Part shown: one piece after another, positions 36,077-44,568 of the stretch
Layout: each line of letters starts with the position of its first letter
Position numbering within the stretch: the stretch's first letter is position 1
Assembly (NCBI RefSeq): GCF_019904175.1
Contig: NZ_CP061913.1
Location: forward strand, 2,728,001 to 2,792,000
Direction: 5' to 3'
Source: Dactylosporangium vinaceum
Lineage (GTDB): Bacteria; Actinomycetota; Actinomycetes; Mycobacteriales; Micromonosporaceae
DNA length: 64,000 nucleotides
Notes under the pieces: generated by a model
Told to the model about the DNA's origin: nothing
Database searches by the model: none
What the model saw: the letters and a program-made list of their open reading frames with translations, nothing else
Program-made: the position numbers and the translations under genes

Positions 36077-37864
36077 ATGACGGCACTGCCCGGTCTCGCA
36101 CCGAGTGGCCCGGCGTCGGTGGCGGGGGTGCTGACCGCCGCCGGGCCCGGCGTCGTATGGGCGTGGATCGCCCTGGACGTGCAGCCGGTCCCCGATCGGA
36201 CGTCGGGTGAGGGCTCGGACGCACAGCGGCGGGCCGAGGCGGCCCGCGCCGACGCGGCCTGGCTCGGCGGCCAGTGGGACCCGGGCGCCGGGACCCGGCT
36301 GGAGCTGCGCTACCTGCACCGGCCGGGCGAGCCGCTGCGCTGCTGCCTGCTGGGCTGGGTGCAGGCGCCGACGGCCGACGCCGCGGTCGCCGCCGCCCTG
36401 CGGCTGCGGGACCGGCTCGGCGTCCTGCCGGCTCATGTGCGGGCCGCGCCGGTGGCCGACCTGGCCGGGGTCGGGCACCGGCTGGACCCGTTCCCCGCGC
36501 ACCCCTCCGGCCTGGTCGAGGTGCGCAAGCCGATCCGGGCCGGGTGGCCGTCCCGGCCGGACGCGGGCGTCGCCTACTACCTGGCCGTCCCGCGGTTCGC
36601 GGGCGGTGCGGCCGGCTGGGAGCCGCTCTGGCAGAGCGTGGCCGGCCTGGAGCAGCCGTTCCTGCTGACCGTCGGGCTGGAGCCCTACATGCCGTCCGCC
36701 GGATTCCTCGACATGCTCGCCGAGGTCGCCCGCAACTTCCGGCGGCTGGCCACCGCGGTCCAGGCCGGGGGCGGCGCGCTGCGCGGCGGGCGCAACGCCG
36801 TGCTGCTGCCCGACCCGTTCGCGCAGTACGCGGCCCCGCTCTACGAGGACGCCCGGTGGCGCTACCGGTCCGGGGTGTTCCGGACCCGGATCACGATCGC
36901 GTCCCCCGGGCCGCTGCCGGTGCCGCTCGTGACGACGATCGCCGCGACCATCTGCGGGCCGCACGGCGACGGCGAGTCCGCGTATCACATCGTCGTGCCG
37001 GAGCCGGACGAGCTGGGCACCGCCTGGCACAACGTCACGACGCTCGACAACCTCCAGTGGGACCGGGCCTACCTGCGGCACCTGCCCGGCCCGGTCCCGC
37101 CCGGTGTGCGGCTGCTGGCCGAGGTGATGGACGCGGCCGAGGCGGCGTCCGGCTGGCGGCTGCCACCGGCACCGTCCGCCGGGAGGCCGACCGTGTTCAA
37201 CGTGGGTGGCGACTACATCAGCGTCAACGGCAACGACAACAAGATCAAGAATGTGGGCGCGGCCCAGGACGACGGGCCGAAGCGGCGCATCCTGCTCGTG
37301 TGCGCCGGCCCGCGCGACGACGAGGCCCGCGACCGGCTGACCGCCCGGGACGACCGGCTGCTGCGCGCGGCGATCCAGCGCTCGGCCGAGCGGGACCGGA
37401 TCGAGGTCGTGACCCTCAACGCGGCCACCATCGACGACCTGCGCCAGGCGCTGATGCGGGGGCCGTTCGACATCGTGCACTTCTCCGGCCACGGCACCGA
37501 GGAGGGGCTGGTCTTCGAGGACGACGACGGGCAGCCGTTCGTCCCGGCGAGCAGCGCCCTGGCCGAGCTCTTCGCCCGGCGCAAGGTCCGGGTGGCCGTG
37601 CTCAACGCGTGCTACTCGCTGTCGGTCGGGGGGATCGCCGCGATCGGCACCGAGTTCACCATCGCGGCCGCGGGGCTGCTGTCCGATCCGGGGGCCGTCG
37701 AGTTCACGCGGGGCTTCTACGACGCGCTCGGGGCCGGGCTGGAGGTCCCGGACGCGTTCGCGGAGGGCCGGGGCGCGGCCGCGCTGAAGGGCCACAGCTT
37801 CGACGCCGTGCTGCTGCGCTCCGCGGAGAGGCCCGGATCACCACCTGATTGGACCGGTTCCTGA
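36077..37864 (+). CDS. CHAT domain caspase-like protease with unknown N-terminal region
   Basis: A 595-residue protein. The C-terminal 200 residues are a CHAT (clan CD, caspase/separase-like) protease: FDIVHFSGHGTEEG with His472 and VRVAVLNACYS with Cys512 form the dyad, 40 residues apart as in the family. Residues 1-370 match nothing I recognise. A short Gly/Asn/Val stretch (residues 372-394, core ISVNGNDNKI) separates the two. No TM or signal peptide. The protease is probably held inactive until a signal arrives through its membrane partners; the target is unknown. Confidence 0.8.
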   Translation: MTALPGLAPSGPASVAGVLTAAGPGVVWAWIALDVQPVPDRTSGEGSDAQRRAEAARADAAWLGGQWDPGAGTRLELRYLHRPGEPLRCCLLGWVQAPTADAAVAAALRLRDRLGVLPAHVRAAPVADLAGVGHRLDPFPAHPSGLVEVRKPIRAGWPSRPDAGVAYYLAVPRFAGGAAGWEPLWQSVAGLEQPFLLTVGLEPYMPSAGFLDMLAEVARNFRRLATAVQAGGGALRGGRNAVLLPDPFAQYAAPLYEDARWRYRSGVFRTRITIASPGPLPVPLVTTIAATICGPHGDGESAYHIVVPEPDELGTAWHNVTTLDNLQWDRAYLRHLPGPVPPGVRLLAEVMDAAEAASGWRLPPAPSAGRPTVFNVGGDYISVNGNDNKIKNVGAAQDDGPKRRILLVCAGPRDDEARDRLTARDDRLLRAAIQRSAERDRIEVVTLNAATIDDLRQALMRGPFDIVHFSGHGTEEGLVFEDDDGQPFVPASSALAELFARRKVRVAVLNACYSLSVGGIAAIGTEFTIAAAGLLSDPGAVEFTRGFYDALGAGLEVPDAFAEGRGAAALKGHSFDAVLLRSAERPGSPPDWTGS

Positions 37865-37911
37865 CGGGTAGGGGAGGGGAGAACCTGCACCACCGAAAGG
37901 AGACGAGCACG

Positions 37912-38433
37912 ATGGATGTCGCGTTCCTGGTGTCCAAGGAGGGAATCGAGCAGGCCGAGCTGACCGAGCCCTGGAAGGCGGTCGAGCACGCGGGGCACAA
38001 CCCGCGGCTGATCTCGCCCGAGCCGGGCAAGGTCCAGGCGTTTCACCACCTGGACCCGGCCGACTCGTTCACTGTCGACATGACGGTGGCCGACGCCCGG
38101 GCGGGCGACTTCGGGGCCCTGGTCCTGCCGGGCGGTGTCGCCAACGGCGACCTGCTGCGGTGGCAGCCGGAGGCGGTCGAGTTCGTGCGTGAGTTCACGG
38201 CGCTGGGCCGGCCGATCGCGGTCATCTGCCACGGCGGGTGGGTGCTCATCGAGGCCGAGGCGGTCAGCGGCAAGCGGCTCACCTCGTGGCCGTCGATGCG
38301 GACCGACTTCCGCAACGCGGGCGCCACCTGGGTCGACGAGCCGCTCGTGGTCGACGGGAATCTCATCAGCAGCCGCAAGCCGGACGACCTGCCGATGTTC
38401 AACCAGGCGCTCACCGAGGCGCTCGACCGTTAA
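37912..38433 (+). CDS. DJ-1/PfpI family protein
   Basis: A 173-residue glutamine-amidotransferase-like fold with the nucleophile Cys106 in AVICHGGW and acidic partner near ALVLPGG. The family includes glyoxalase III, deglycase-like and chaperone proteins; which applies is unclear. ATG 37912 has AAAGGAG upstream. It is 47 bp after the CHAT gene and may be co-transcribed. Confidence 0.85.
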   Translation: MDVAFLVSKEGIEQAELTEPWKAVEHAGHNPRLISPEPGKVQAFHHLDPADSFTVDMTVADARAGDFGALVLPGGVANGDLLRWQPEAVEFVREFTALGRPIAVICHGGWVLIEAEAVSGKRLTSWPSMRTDFRNAGATWVDEPLVVDGNLISSRKPDDLPMFNQALTEALDR

Positions 38434-38445
38434 CAACGGGCACGA

Positions 38446-38479
38446 AGAGGCCGCCGCTCGGTGTCGAGTGGCGGCCTCT
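38446..38479. terminator. Strong bidirectional hairpin terminator
   Basis: A 15-bp stem (AGAGGCCGCCGCTCG with CGAGTGGCGGCCTCT, one G-U pair) closed by the loop GTGT, between the convergent pfpI-like and secA2 genes. Confidence 0.75.
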
Positions 38480-38495
38480 CGCGGTACCCACGAAA

Positions 38496-40823
38496 TCAGC
38501 TCTTCTTGACGCCTTTTCCACTGCGGAACAGCTTCACCATGCCGGCGAAGAACCGCTCCATCTCGGATCCGAACGGGTTGTCGCTGACCACGTAGGTCCA
38601 GGTGGCGCTCGGCCGCACGAGGCCCGCGTCGGCCGGCTCCCAGTCGGGCCCGGTGATCTCCTGCTCCTCGAACTCGGCGACCGTGCGGTTGTCGATCTCC
38701 GCGAGGAGACCGCGGAAGGCCGGGATGGCCTCGCGGTGGAACTCGTCGAGCGGGTCCTGCGAGCCCAGGACGCGCAGGTGGATGCCCTCGCGGAGCTCGC
38801 TCATGTCGGCCAGATGCTCCGACCACGCCTGGTCGGCGTGGAACAGGGCGATCGTCCGGGCGATGCGCAGCAGCGCCTCCTCGCCCAGCTCCTCGGCGAG
38901 CTCGTTGTACTTGTCCGGCGACCGCTCGGCCAGGAGCTCACCCGCGGCGTCGGTGGTGAGCAGCTCCTCGCGCCGCTTGGCGTGCAGCTGGCGGTGCTGG
39001 TCGAGCAGGTAGTTGTACCGCCACGTGTTGCGGTGGATCTCCAGGTTGACGGTCTCGGCGACCCGCTGGGCCGAGCCGATCGCCCACCGGACGTCCTCGT
39101 CCTCGATCGCGCCCTCGGCGTCGGCCTGGCCCATCGGCATCGGCTCGGGCCCGTAGCGCTCGATCAGCTCGTCCTCGAGCGAGACGAAGAACATCGACTC
39201 ACCGGGGTCGCCCTGCCGGCCGGCGCGGCCGCGCAGCTGGTCGTCGATGCGCCGGGAGTCGTTGCGCGCGGTGCCGATGACGAACAGCCCGCCGAGCTCG
39301 GCGACCCGCTCGCGCTCCTTCTCGTCGCTGCCGCCGAGGCGGATGTCGACGCCGCGGCCGGTCATCTGGGTCGAGACGGTCACCGCGGAGAAGGCGCCGG
39401 CCTCGGCCACGATCCCGGCCTCGGCCTCGTCGTTCTTGGCGTTGAGGACCACGCACTCCACGCCCTCCTCGGCGAGGGTGGCGGCGAGGCGCTCGGACTC
39501 GGCGACGCTCAGCGTGCCGATCAGGACCGGGCGGCCGGTGTTGTGCATGGCGACGATCTCGGCGACGACGGCGATGTCGCGCTCCTCGGCGGAGGCGTAG
39601 ACGCGGTCGGGCCAGTCCTTGCGGATGTTGGGCAGGTGCGGCGGGATGACCGCGACCTCGAGCTTGTAGAACTCGCGGAGCTGGTCACCGACGGGCATCG
39701 CGGTGCCCGTCATGCCGCAGATCCGCTTGTACTGGGTCAGGAACGCCTGCACCGTGATGGTCTGCAGCACGGTACCCCCGCCGCTGCTCCTGATCTTCTC
39801 CTTGGCCTCGACCGCGGCCTGCAGCCCGTCGGGCCAGCGGCGCCGCTGGGCGACCCGGCCCCGGAACTCGTCGATCAGCTCGACCCGCTCGTCGCGCACG
39901 ATGTAGTCGACGTCGCGCACCAGCAGCGCCTCGGCGTGCAGCGCCAGGTTGACGGCGGTCAGCATGTCGACGTTGTCCTCGGCGTAGAGGTCGACGTCGA
40001 GCGCGGACTCGACCTTGGCCAGGCCGCGGGTGGTCAGGTGGGCGGTGCGGCCCTCGTCGACGACCTCGTAGTCGCGGTCGCGGTGCAGCCCGCTGACGAT
40101 CTCGGCGATGGCCGTGGGCTGGTCCTCCTCGGCGATCGTCGAGCCGGCCAGCACCAGCGGCACCCGGGCCTCGTCGATCAGGATCGAGTCGGCCTCGTCG
40201 ACGATGACCGTCGCGAACTCGCGGTGCACCCGGTCGGCGGTGTCGGTCACGATCGAGTCGCGCAGCAGGTCGAAGCCGGCCTCGGACACCGACACGTAGG
40301 TGATGTCCTTCGCGTAGGCGGCGCGCCGCTCCTCGGCCGTCGAGGACTCGTTGACCCAGCCGACGGTCAGGTCGAGCAGCTCGTAGACCGGCCGCATCCA
40401 CTCGGCGTCGCGGCGGGCCAGGTAGTCGTTGACCGTGATGACGTGGACCGGGCCCATCGCGGCGTAGCCGGCGGCGGCGATCGCGGCGGTGAGCGTCTTG
40501 CCCTCACCGGTGGCCATCTCCACGACGTGCCCGGCCAGCAGGACCTGCGCGCCGAGCAGCTGCACGTCGTAGGGCCGCTCGTCGAGAGCCCGCTTGGCCG
40601 CCTCCCGGCCGAGCGCGCACGCCTCGACGAAGTCCTTGGGATCTTCCCGCTGGTGCAGTGCCTTGGCGGCGGCACGAAGCTCGTCATCGGTGAGCTCGGA
40701 CAGCTCGGCCTCGCGCTCCTCGATCTCCGGCAGCAGGGCGCGCATCGGCTCGAGGTCGATCGTGGTGCCGGGCTGCTCCTGCAGCTTCCGTCGCCACGCG
40801 TTGAATTTGCTCACCAAACCCAT
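38496..40823 (-). CDS. secA2: Accessory preprotein translocase ATPase SecA2
   Basis: A 775-residue SecA: Walker A MATGEGKT (about 103-110), DEAD-type VIVDEADS, preprotein cross-linking region, and IDDQLRGRAGRQGDPG of NBD2. It lacks the C-terminal zinc (CxCx8CH) tail and long linker of housekeeping SecA1 and matches SecA2 length. It drives export of a subset of proteins through SecYEG. ATG 40823; the frame continues upstream but only antisense to the oxygenase gene. Confidence 0.9.
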   Translation of the reverse strand: MGLVSKFNAWRRKLQEQPGTTIDLEPMRALLPEIEEREAELSELTDDELRAAAKALHQREDPKDFVEACALGREAAKRALDERPYDVQLLGAQVLLAGHVVEMATGEGKTLTAAIAAAGYAAMGPVHVITVNDYLARRDAEWMRPVYELLDLTVGWVNESSTAEERRAAYAKDITYVSVSEAGFDLLRDSIVTDTADRVHREFATVIVDEADSILIDEARVPLVLAGSTIAEEDQPTAIAEIVSGLHRDRDYEVVDEGRTAHLTTRGLAKVESALDVDLYAEDNVDMLTAVNLALHAEALLVRDVDYIVRDERVELIDEFRGRVAQRRRWPDGLQAAVEAKEKIRSSGGGTVLQTITVQAFLTQYKRICGMTGTAMPVGDQLREFYKLEVAVIPPHLPNIRKDWPDRVYASAEERDIAVVAEIVAMHNTGRPVLIGTLSVAESERLAATLAEEGVECVVLNAKNDEAEAGIVAEAGAFSAVTVSTQMTGRGVDIRLGGSDEKERERVAELGGLFVIGTARNDSRRIDDQLRGRAGRQGDPGESMFFVSLEDELIERYGPEPMPMGQADAEGAIEDEDVRWAIGSAQRVAETVNLEIHRNTWRYNYLLDQHRQLHAKRREELLTTDAAGELLAERSPDKYNELAEELGEEALLRIARTIALFHADQAWSEHLADMSELREGIHLRVLGSQDPLDEFHREAIPAFRGLLAEIDNRTVAEFEEQEITGPDWEPADAGLVRPSATWTYVVSDNPFGSEMERFFAGMVKLFRSGKGVKKS

Positions 40824-40886
40824 GCCGAACACGATACGTCGGGAACTGCGTTGCCTGTGCGCCCCGTCACGTGGTTTTGTCCAGAG

Positions 40887-41636
40887 GTGGATTCTGGAGA
40901 GATCGAGCGGTTTGTCCGGGACGGTTTTATCAAGATCCCTTCGGGTGTACCGCGGGAAACCGCAGCTCAGTGCGAAGAGCTGCTCTGGGCGCAGATCGAG
41001 GCCGAGCCGGATGACCCCGCCACCTGGACCAGGCCGGTGTACTGGGTGGGCGGCATGGCCCAGGAACCTTTCACCGCCGCCGCCAACCAGCCGGTCCTGC
41101 TCGACGCGTTCGACGCGCTCGTCGGCCCCGGCCGCTGGGCCCCGCGGACCGAGCTCGGCTCGTTTCCCCTGCGCTTCCCGCACGAGGAGGAGCCCGACGA
41201 CGCCGGCTGGCACATCGAGGGCAGCTACACCCCGCCGGGCGAGACGGGCTTCTGGACGAACGTGCACTCCCGCGGTCGCGCCCTGCTCATGCTGTTCCTC
41301 TTCACCGACGTCGACGAGCACAACGCCCCGACCCGGGTGCGGGTCGGCTCGCACCGCGACGCCTACGCGGTGCTGGCGCCCTACGGCGAGCGCGGGGCCT
41401 GGGGCAACGAGCTCGGCCCCCGGCTGGCCGCGGCCTCGGCGCACCGGGAGCAGGTCCTGGCCACCGGGAAGGCCGGCGACGTGTACCTCTGCCACCCGTT
41501 CCTCGTCCACGCCGCCCAGCCGCACCACGGCGACCGCCCCCGGTTCATGGGCCAGCCGGCGCTGCACCCGTCGGCGCCGTATTTCGAGTCCGGGCCCTTC
41601 GTCGACTCCGCATACCCCGTCGCGAGGCATATTTGA
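40887..41636 (+). CDS. Phytanoyl-CoA dioxygenase (PhyH) family protein
   Basis: A 249-residue Fe(II)/2-oxoglutarate oxygenase fold. Predicted iron ligands are His109 and Glu111 (WHIEGSY, so HxE instead of the commoner HxD) and His208 (FLVHAAQ); Arg in RPRFMG would hold 2-oxoglutarate. Substrate unknown. GTG start, divergent from secA2 by 63 bp. Confidence 0.8.
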   Translation: MDSGEIERFVRDGFIKIPSGVPRETAAQCEELLWAQIEAEPDDPATWTRPVYWVGGMAQEPFTAAANQPVLLDAFDALVGPGRWAPRTELGSFPLRFPHEEEPDDAGWHIEGSYTPPGETGFWTNVHSRGRALLMLFLFTDVDEHNAPTRVRVGSHRDAYAVLAPYGERGAWGNELGPRLAAASAHREQVLATGKAGDVYLCHPFLVHAAQPHHGDRPRFMGQPALHPSAPYFESGPFVDSAYPVARHI

Positions 41637-41640
41637 TGGC

Positions 41641-42468
41641 GTGGAACAGTCAGTCGCGGCGCTGAGCGCGCTCGTGGGCAAGGGTGGGGTGCTCGTGCTC
41701 AGCGGGGCGGGCCTGTCGACGGAGTCGGGCATCCCCGACTATCGCGGGCCGAGCGGGCTGCGGCGCGGCAACGCCCAGCCCATGACCTACCAGACGTTCA
41801 CCCGTGACCCGATCGCGCGGCGGCGGTACTGGGCGCGCAGCCACCTGGGCTGGCGCACCATCGCCCGGGCCGCCCCGAACGCGGGCCACCACGCGGTCGG
41901 CCGGCTGCAGGACCTGGGCCTGCTCACGGGCGTCATCACGCAGAACGTCGACGGCCTGCACCAGGCCGGCGGGGCGGCCGGGGTCATCGAGCTGCACGGC
42001 GCCCTGGACCGGGTGATCTGCCTGGACTGCGGGCAGCTCTCGGGCCGCGACCTGCTCGACGCCCGGCTGGGCGCGGCCAACGCCGGCTACGCGGCCGAGG
42101 CCGGGGCGCTCAACCCCGACGGCGACGTGGAGCTCACCGACGAGCAGGCGGCCGGCTTCGCGGTCGTGGACTGCACGGACTGCGGCGGCATGCTGAAGCC
42201 GGACGTGGTCTTCTTCGGCGAGACGGTGCCCGCGCCGCGCGTGCAGGCCTGCTTCGACCTGGTGGAGCGCTCGGCGGCGCTTGTCGTGCTGGGCTCCTCG
42301 CTGACCGTGATGTCCGGTCGCCGGTTCGTGGTCCGGGCGGCGAAGCTGGGGCTGCCGGTGGCGATCGTCAACCAGGGCCCGACCCGCGGCGACGGGCTGG
42401 CCTCGCTGCTGCTGGACGCCCCCTTGGGTGCCGTGCTCTCGAAGGTGGCGTGGGACCTGCGCAACTGA
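41641..42468 (+). CDS. Sir2-family NAD-dependent protein deacylase
   Basis: A 275-residue sirtuin: NAD site [25 protein letters not shown], catalytic His in IELHGAL, zinc Cys in CLDCG and CTDCGG, and GSSLTVMSG. Removes acyl groups from lysines using NAD+. GTG start 4 bp after the oxygenase stop, so the pair is likely an operon. Confidence 0.92.
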   Translation: MEQSVAALSALVGKGGVLVLSGAGLSTESGIPDYRGPSGLRRGNAQPMTYQTFTRDPIARRRYWARSHLGWRTIARAAPNAGHHAVGRLQDLGLLTGVITQNVDGLHQAGGAAGVIELHGALDRVICLDCGQLSGRDLLDARLGAANAGYAAEAGALNPDGDVELTDEQAAGFAVVDCTDCGGMLKPDVVFFGETVPAPRVQACFDLVERSAALVVLGSSLTVMSGRRFVVRAAKLGLPVAIVNQGPTRGDGLASLLLDAPLGAVLSKVAWDLRN

Positions 42469-42479
42469 GCGATGGCCGG

Positions 42480-42690
42480 GCGTCCGGCTCTTCGCGGCCC
42501 CGGGCCCTGGCCGCCTGGTCTCTTGGCGGCCCGGGCTCTGGTCTCTGGGCTCTTCGCGGCTCGGGCTCTGGGTTCTTGGCGGCCCGGGCTCTGGGCTCTA
42601 TGGCGGCCCGGGCTTTCGTCGCGCGCCGGTGGCCTGGGTTCGTCGGGCGTCGGTGGCCGGGTTTTTGCGGATCGGGCCCGGGGCGGCGCG
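42480..42690. repeat. Low-complexity GC repeats after the sirtuin gene
   Basis: Degenerate repeats of about 24-30 bp with core GGCGGCCCGGGCTCTGG begin near 42525, 42555, 42578 and 42602. No gene is credible here. Confidence 0.6.
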
Positions 42691-43431
42691 TTAGGCGATG
42701 GAGCGGGCGCTCGACCAGACCGACAGCGCCAGGCGGACCAGCTCGGCGTTGTCGGCCACCGGCTCGCCGTCCGGGCCGGTCAGGGTGTCCTCGAGGCCGA
42801 TGCGGGTCGGCAGCCCGAGCCGCCCGGCCAGCGCGACCAGGTCCCAGCAGTGCTCGCCCTCGCCGTGCAGGAGCCGCTCGCCGGCCACCCCGAACTCGTC
42901 GAGCCGGCGCAGGATCGCCTCGGGGTCGTCGCCGGCCCGCATGATCTCGACGAGCACCCGCGGGACGCCGCCCGCGATCGACAGGGCGTCGGCGTCGCCG
43001 AGCGTCCAGACCCCGGCCTCGACGGCGATGTCGAGCTCCTGCAGGGTGGCCGCGAGCTCGGTGAACCCGGGCTCGGACACGTTCACGGAGGCGAAGTCCG
43101 GCCGCTGGTACCGCGACAGCCCGGCCCACCCCGCCACCGCCTCCTGGCGTTTCGTGACATCCTTGCCGGTGATCCACAGCCCGGTGCTGACGCCGACGGG
43201 TGTGGCCGGGCAGGTCCGCCGCACGGCCGCGACCGCCGCCCCGATGTCCTGCGCCTCCAGCGACTCGCGTGTATCCTCACCGCGGGCATGCAGGTGCACG
43301 GCCTCGGCTCCGGCGGCGACGGCTCCCTGGGCGGCCGCGCCGAGCTCGTCAGGCGTGCAGGGCAGGGCCGGGTGGGCGCCGGCGGGCCGGCTGCCGTTGA
43401 GCGCCACTTTGAGCCGGGCAATCGGGGACAT
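42691..43431 (-). CDS. BKACE-family (DUF849) beta-keto acid cleavage enzyme
   Basis: A 246-residue TIM-barrel: the zinc-binding HxH in EAVHLHARG, RTCPATPVGVSTG and DFASVNVSEPG strands, GVPRVLVEIM and GLEDTLTGPDG near the C-terminus follow the BKACE pattern (beta-keto acid + acetyl-CoA). It is shorter than the usual 270-310 residues. ATG 43431 chosen; the upstream frame is low quality. Confidence 0.8.
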   Translation of the reverse strand: MSPIARLKVALNGSRPAGAHPALPCTPDELGAAAQGAVAAGAEAVHLHARGEDTRESLEAQDIGAAVAAVRRTCPATPVGVSTGLWITGKDVTKRQEAVAGWAGLSRYQRPDFASVNVSEPGFTELAATLQELDIAVEAGVWTLGDADALSIAGGVPRVLVEIMRAGDDPEAILRRLDEFGVAGERLLHGEGEHCWDLVALAGRLGLPTRIGLEDTLTGPDGEPVADNAELVRLALSVWSSARSIA

Positions 43432-43994
43432 CACCGTACAACTGTTACCTTCCGGAACGGACTCGGCAAGATCACGCGCGGCTAGATCCACGAACGAGTG
43501 GGCCGGTGCGTTGAAACGCACTTTACCGACATATGTCTTGTCGGGCGATAAGTCTGAAAAGTCGCGGCACGGAGTGCCCGACTTTTCGGGGGGTTTGTCG
43601 GTGCTGATCTGCCGTTCAGCTCGGTGGTCGGGAAGTCGATGACGGGAGTCCAGAACCGGCCGGGAACTCGGTGGCGGCCGCGATGTCGGGGTAGCGCTGG
43701 GGCGCGCCGGCCCGCTCACGGGACACGGCGGCCGGCCGCCGCGTCGCCACCGGCCGGGTCGTCGAGCCGCCCTTCACCGTCGCCTCGATGGGCCGCACCA
43801 TGCCGTCGGTGAGGACGCGCGAAGGCGTTACCCGGCGATGCGTGCGCCCCACTGGTGAGCAAGCCGATGGTGCGTGCGCGCGGGTGGGCGCGCAGCAGTA
43901 CGCCGGGGGTGGGCCGGGCCGGTGAGCGGCCTGGATGTGCGAATCCCCGGCCGCGGGGGAGCGGGCCGGGGAGCGCGAAGTGCTTGGGGTGTCT
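43432..43994. other. Gene-free region holding a copy of the CGATAA hairpin element
   Basis: 560 bp without a credible gene. Its left part contains the repeat element (43526-43587) directly upstream of the BKACE gene, where it may affect the promoter or leader. The remainder shows only low-complexity GC-rich DNA; a 78-codon frame at 43616-43852 on the minus strand has no support. Confidence 0.55.
43526..43587. repeat. CGATAA hairpin element, second copy
   Basis: CCGACA…TGTCGG, then CGATAAGTCTGA, then hairpin GAAAAGTCG (43556-43564) / CGACTTTTC (43579-43587) with a one-base bulge and an inner GGCAC/GTGCC stem with loop GGA. Same architecture as the element at 2696-2740 and same CGATAA box. Confidence 0.7.
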
Positions 43995-44288
43995 TCAGTG
44001 ATCGGGGGTTATCTGCGGAGCCGGGGGCTCCGTGTGGGGAGACCGGTAGGTCCAGACGCCGCCCGCCACACCGATGGCGCAGAGCGCCAGCACCGTCCCG
44101 AAGACGCTGCCGGCGGCCAGGCCGATGATGACGCCGACGACGGCGGCTATGGCCATGGTCACCGAGATCACCCGGCGAGGCGTGATCCGGCGGGTCAGGG
44201 CCCGGTTGAAACCATTGACGAAGCGCGTGTCACTCTGCAACGCGGCTTCGATGTCTGCGAGCCGCTTCTGCTCGCTCTCGCTGAGCAT
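43995..44288 (-). CDS. DUF3040 membrane protein
   Basis: A 97-residue protein: MLSESEQKRLADIEAALQSD N-terminus is the DUF3040 signature, followed by two TM helices. Function unknown. The longer upstream frame is rejected because family members begin at this Met. Confidence 0.82.
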   Translation of the reverse strand: MLSESEQKRLADIEAALQSDTRFVNGFNRALTRRITPRRVISVTMAIAAVVGVIIGLAAGSVFGTVLALCAIGVAGGVWTYRSPHTEPPAPQITPDH

Positions 44289-44568
44289 GACGCCCAACCT
44301 CCTCCGACGGGCCTGCCCGGTGCGCGACGTGTACCCGCTCCGATCGATCGTCACACACAAAGCGCCGCTATGGGTCCACCAGTTGGCGTCAACTCGAATT
44401 CTGCTGGTCAGCGCCGTGACGTTTCGCGGCAAATGTCGGATCGGGCGACCTGCGAAAGATGTCGGCGTATGCCATTCTCGACGGCGAATGGCGCGCTAGC
44501 CGCGAGTGAACATCGCGAGACGCGTAGCACGCAGTAACCGTGCCGTGGCATGGGGGAGGATAGGGATC

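Noticed and set aside
38238..40823. Long + strand frame antisense to secA2
   Set aside because: It is the complementary frame of a well-conserved SecA; only its last part (from 40887) is a real gene.
43616..43852. 78-codon minus-strand frame
   Set aside because: No ribosome-binding site, no recognisable domain and poor codon pattern in a repeat-bearing intergenic region.
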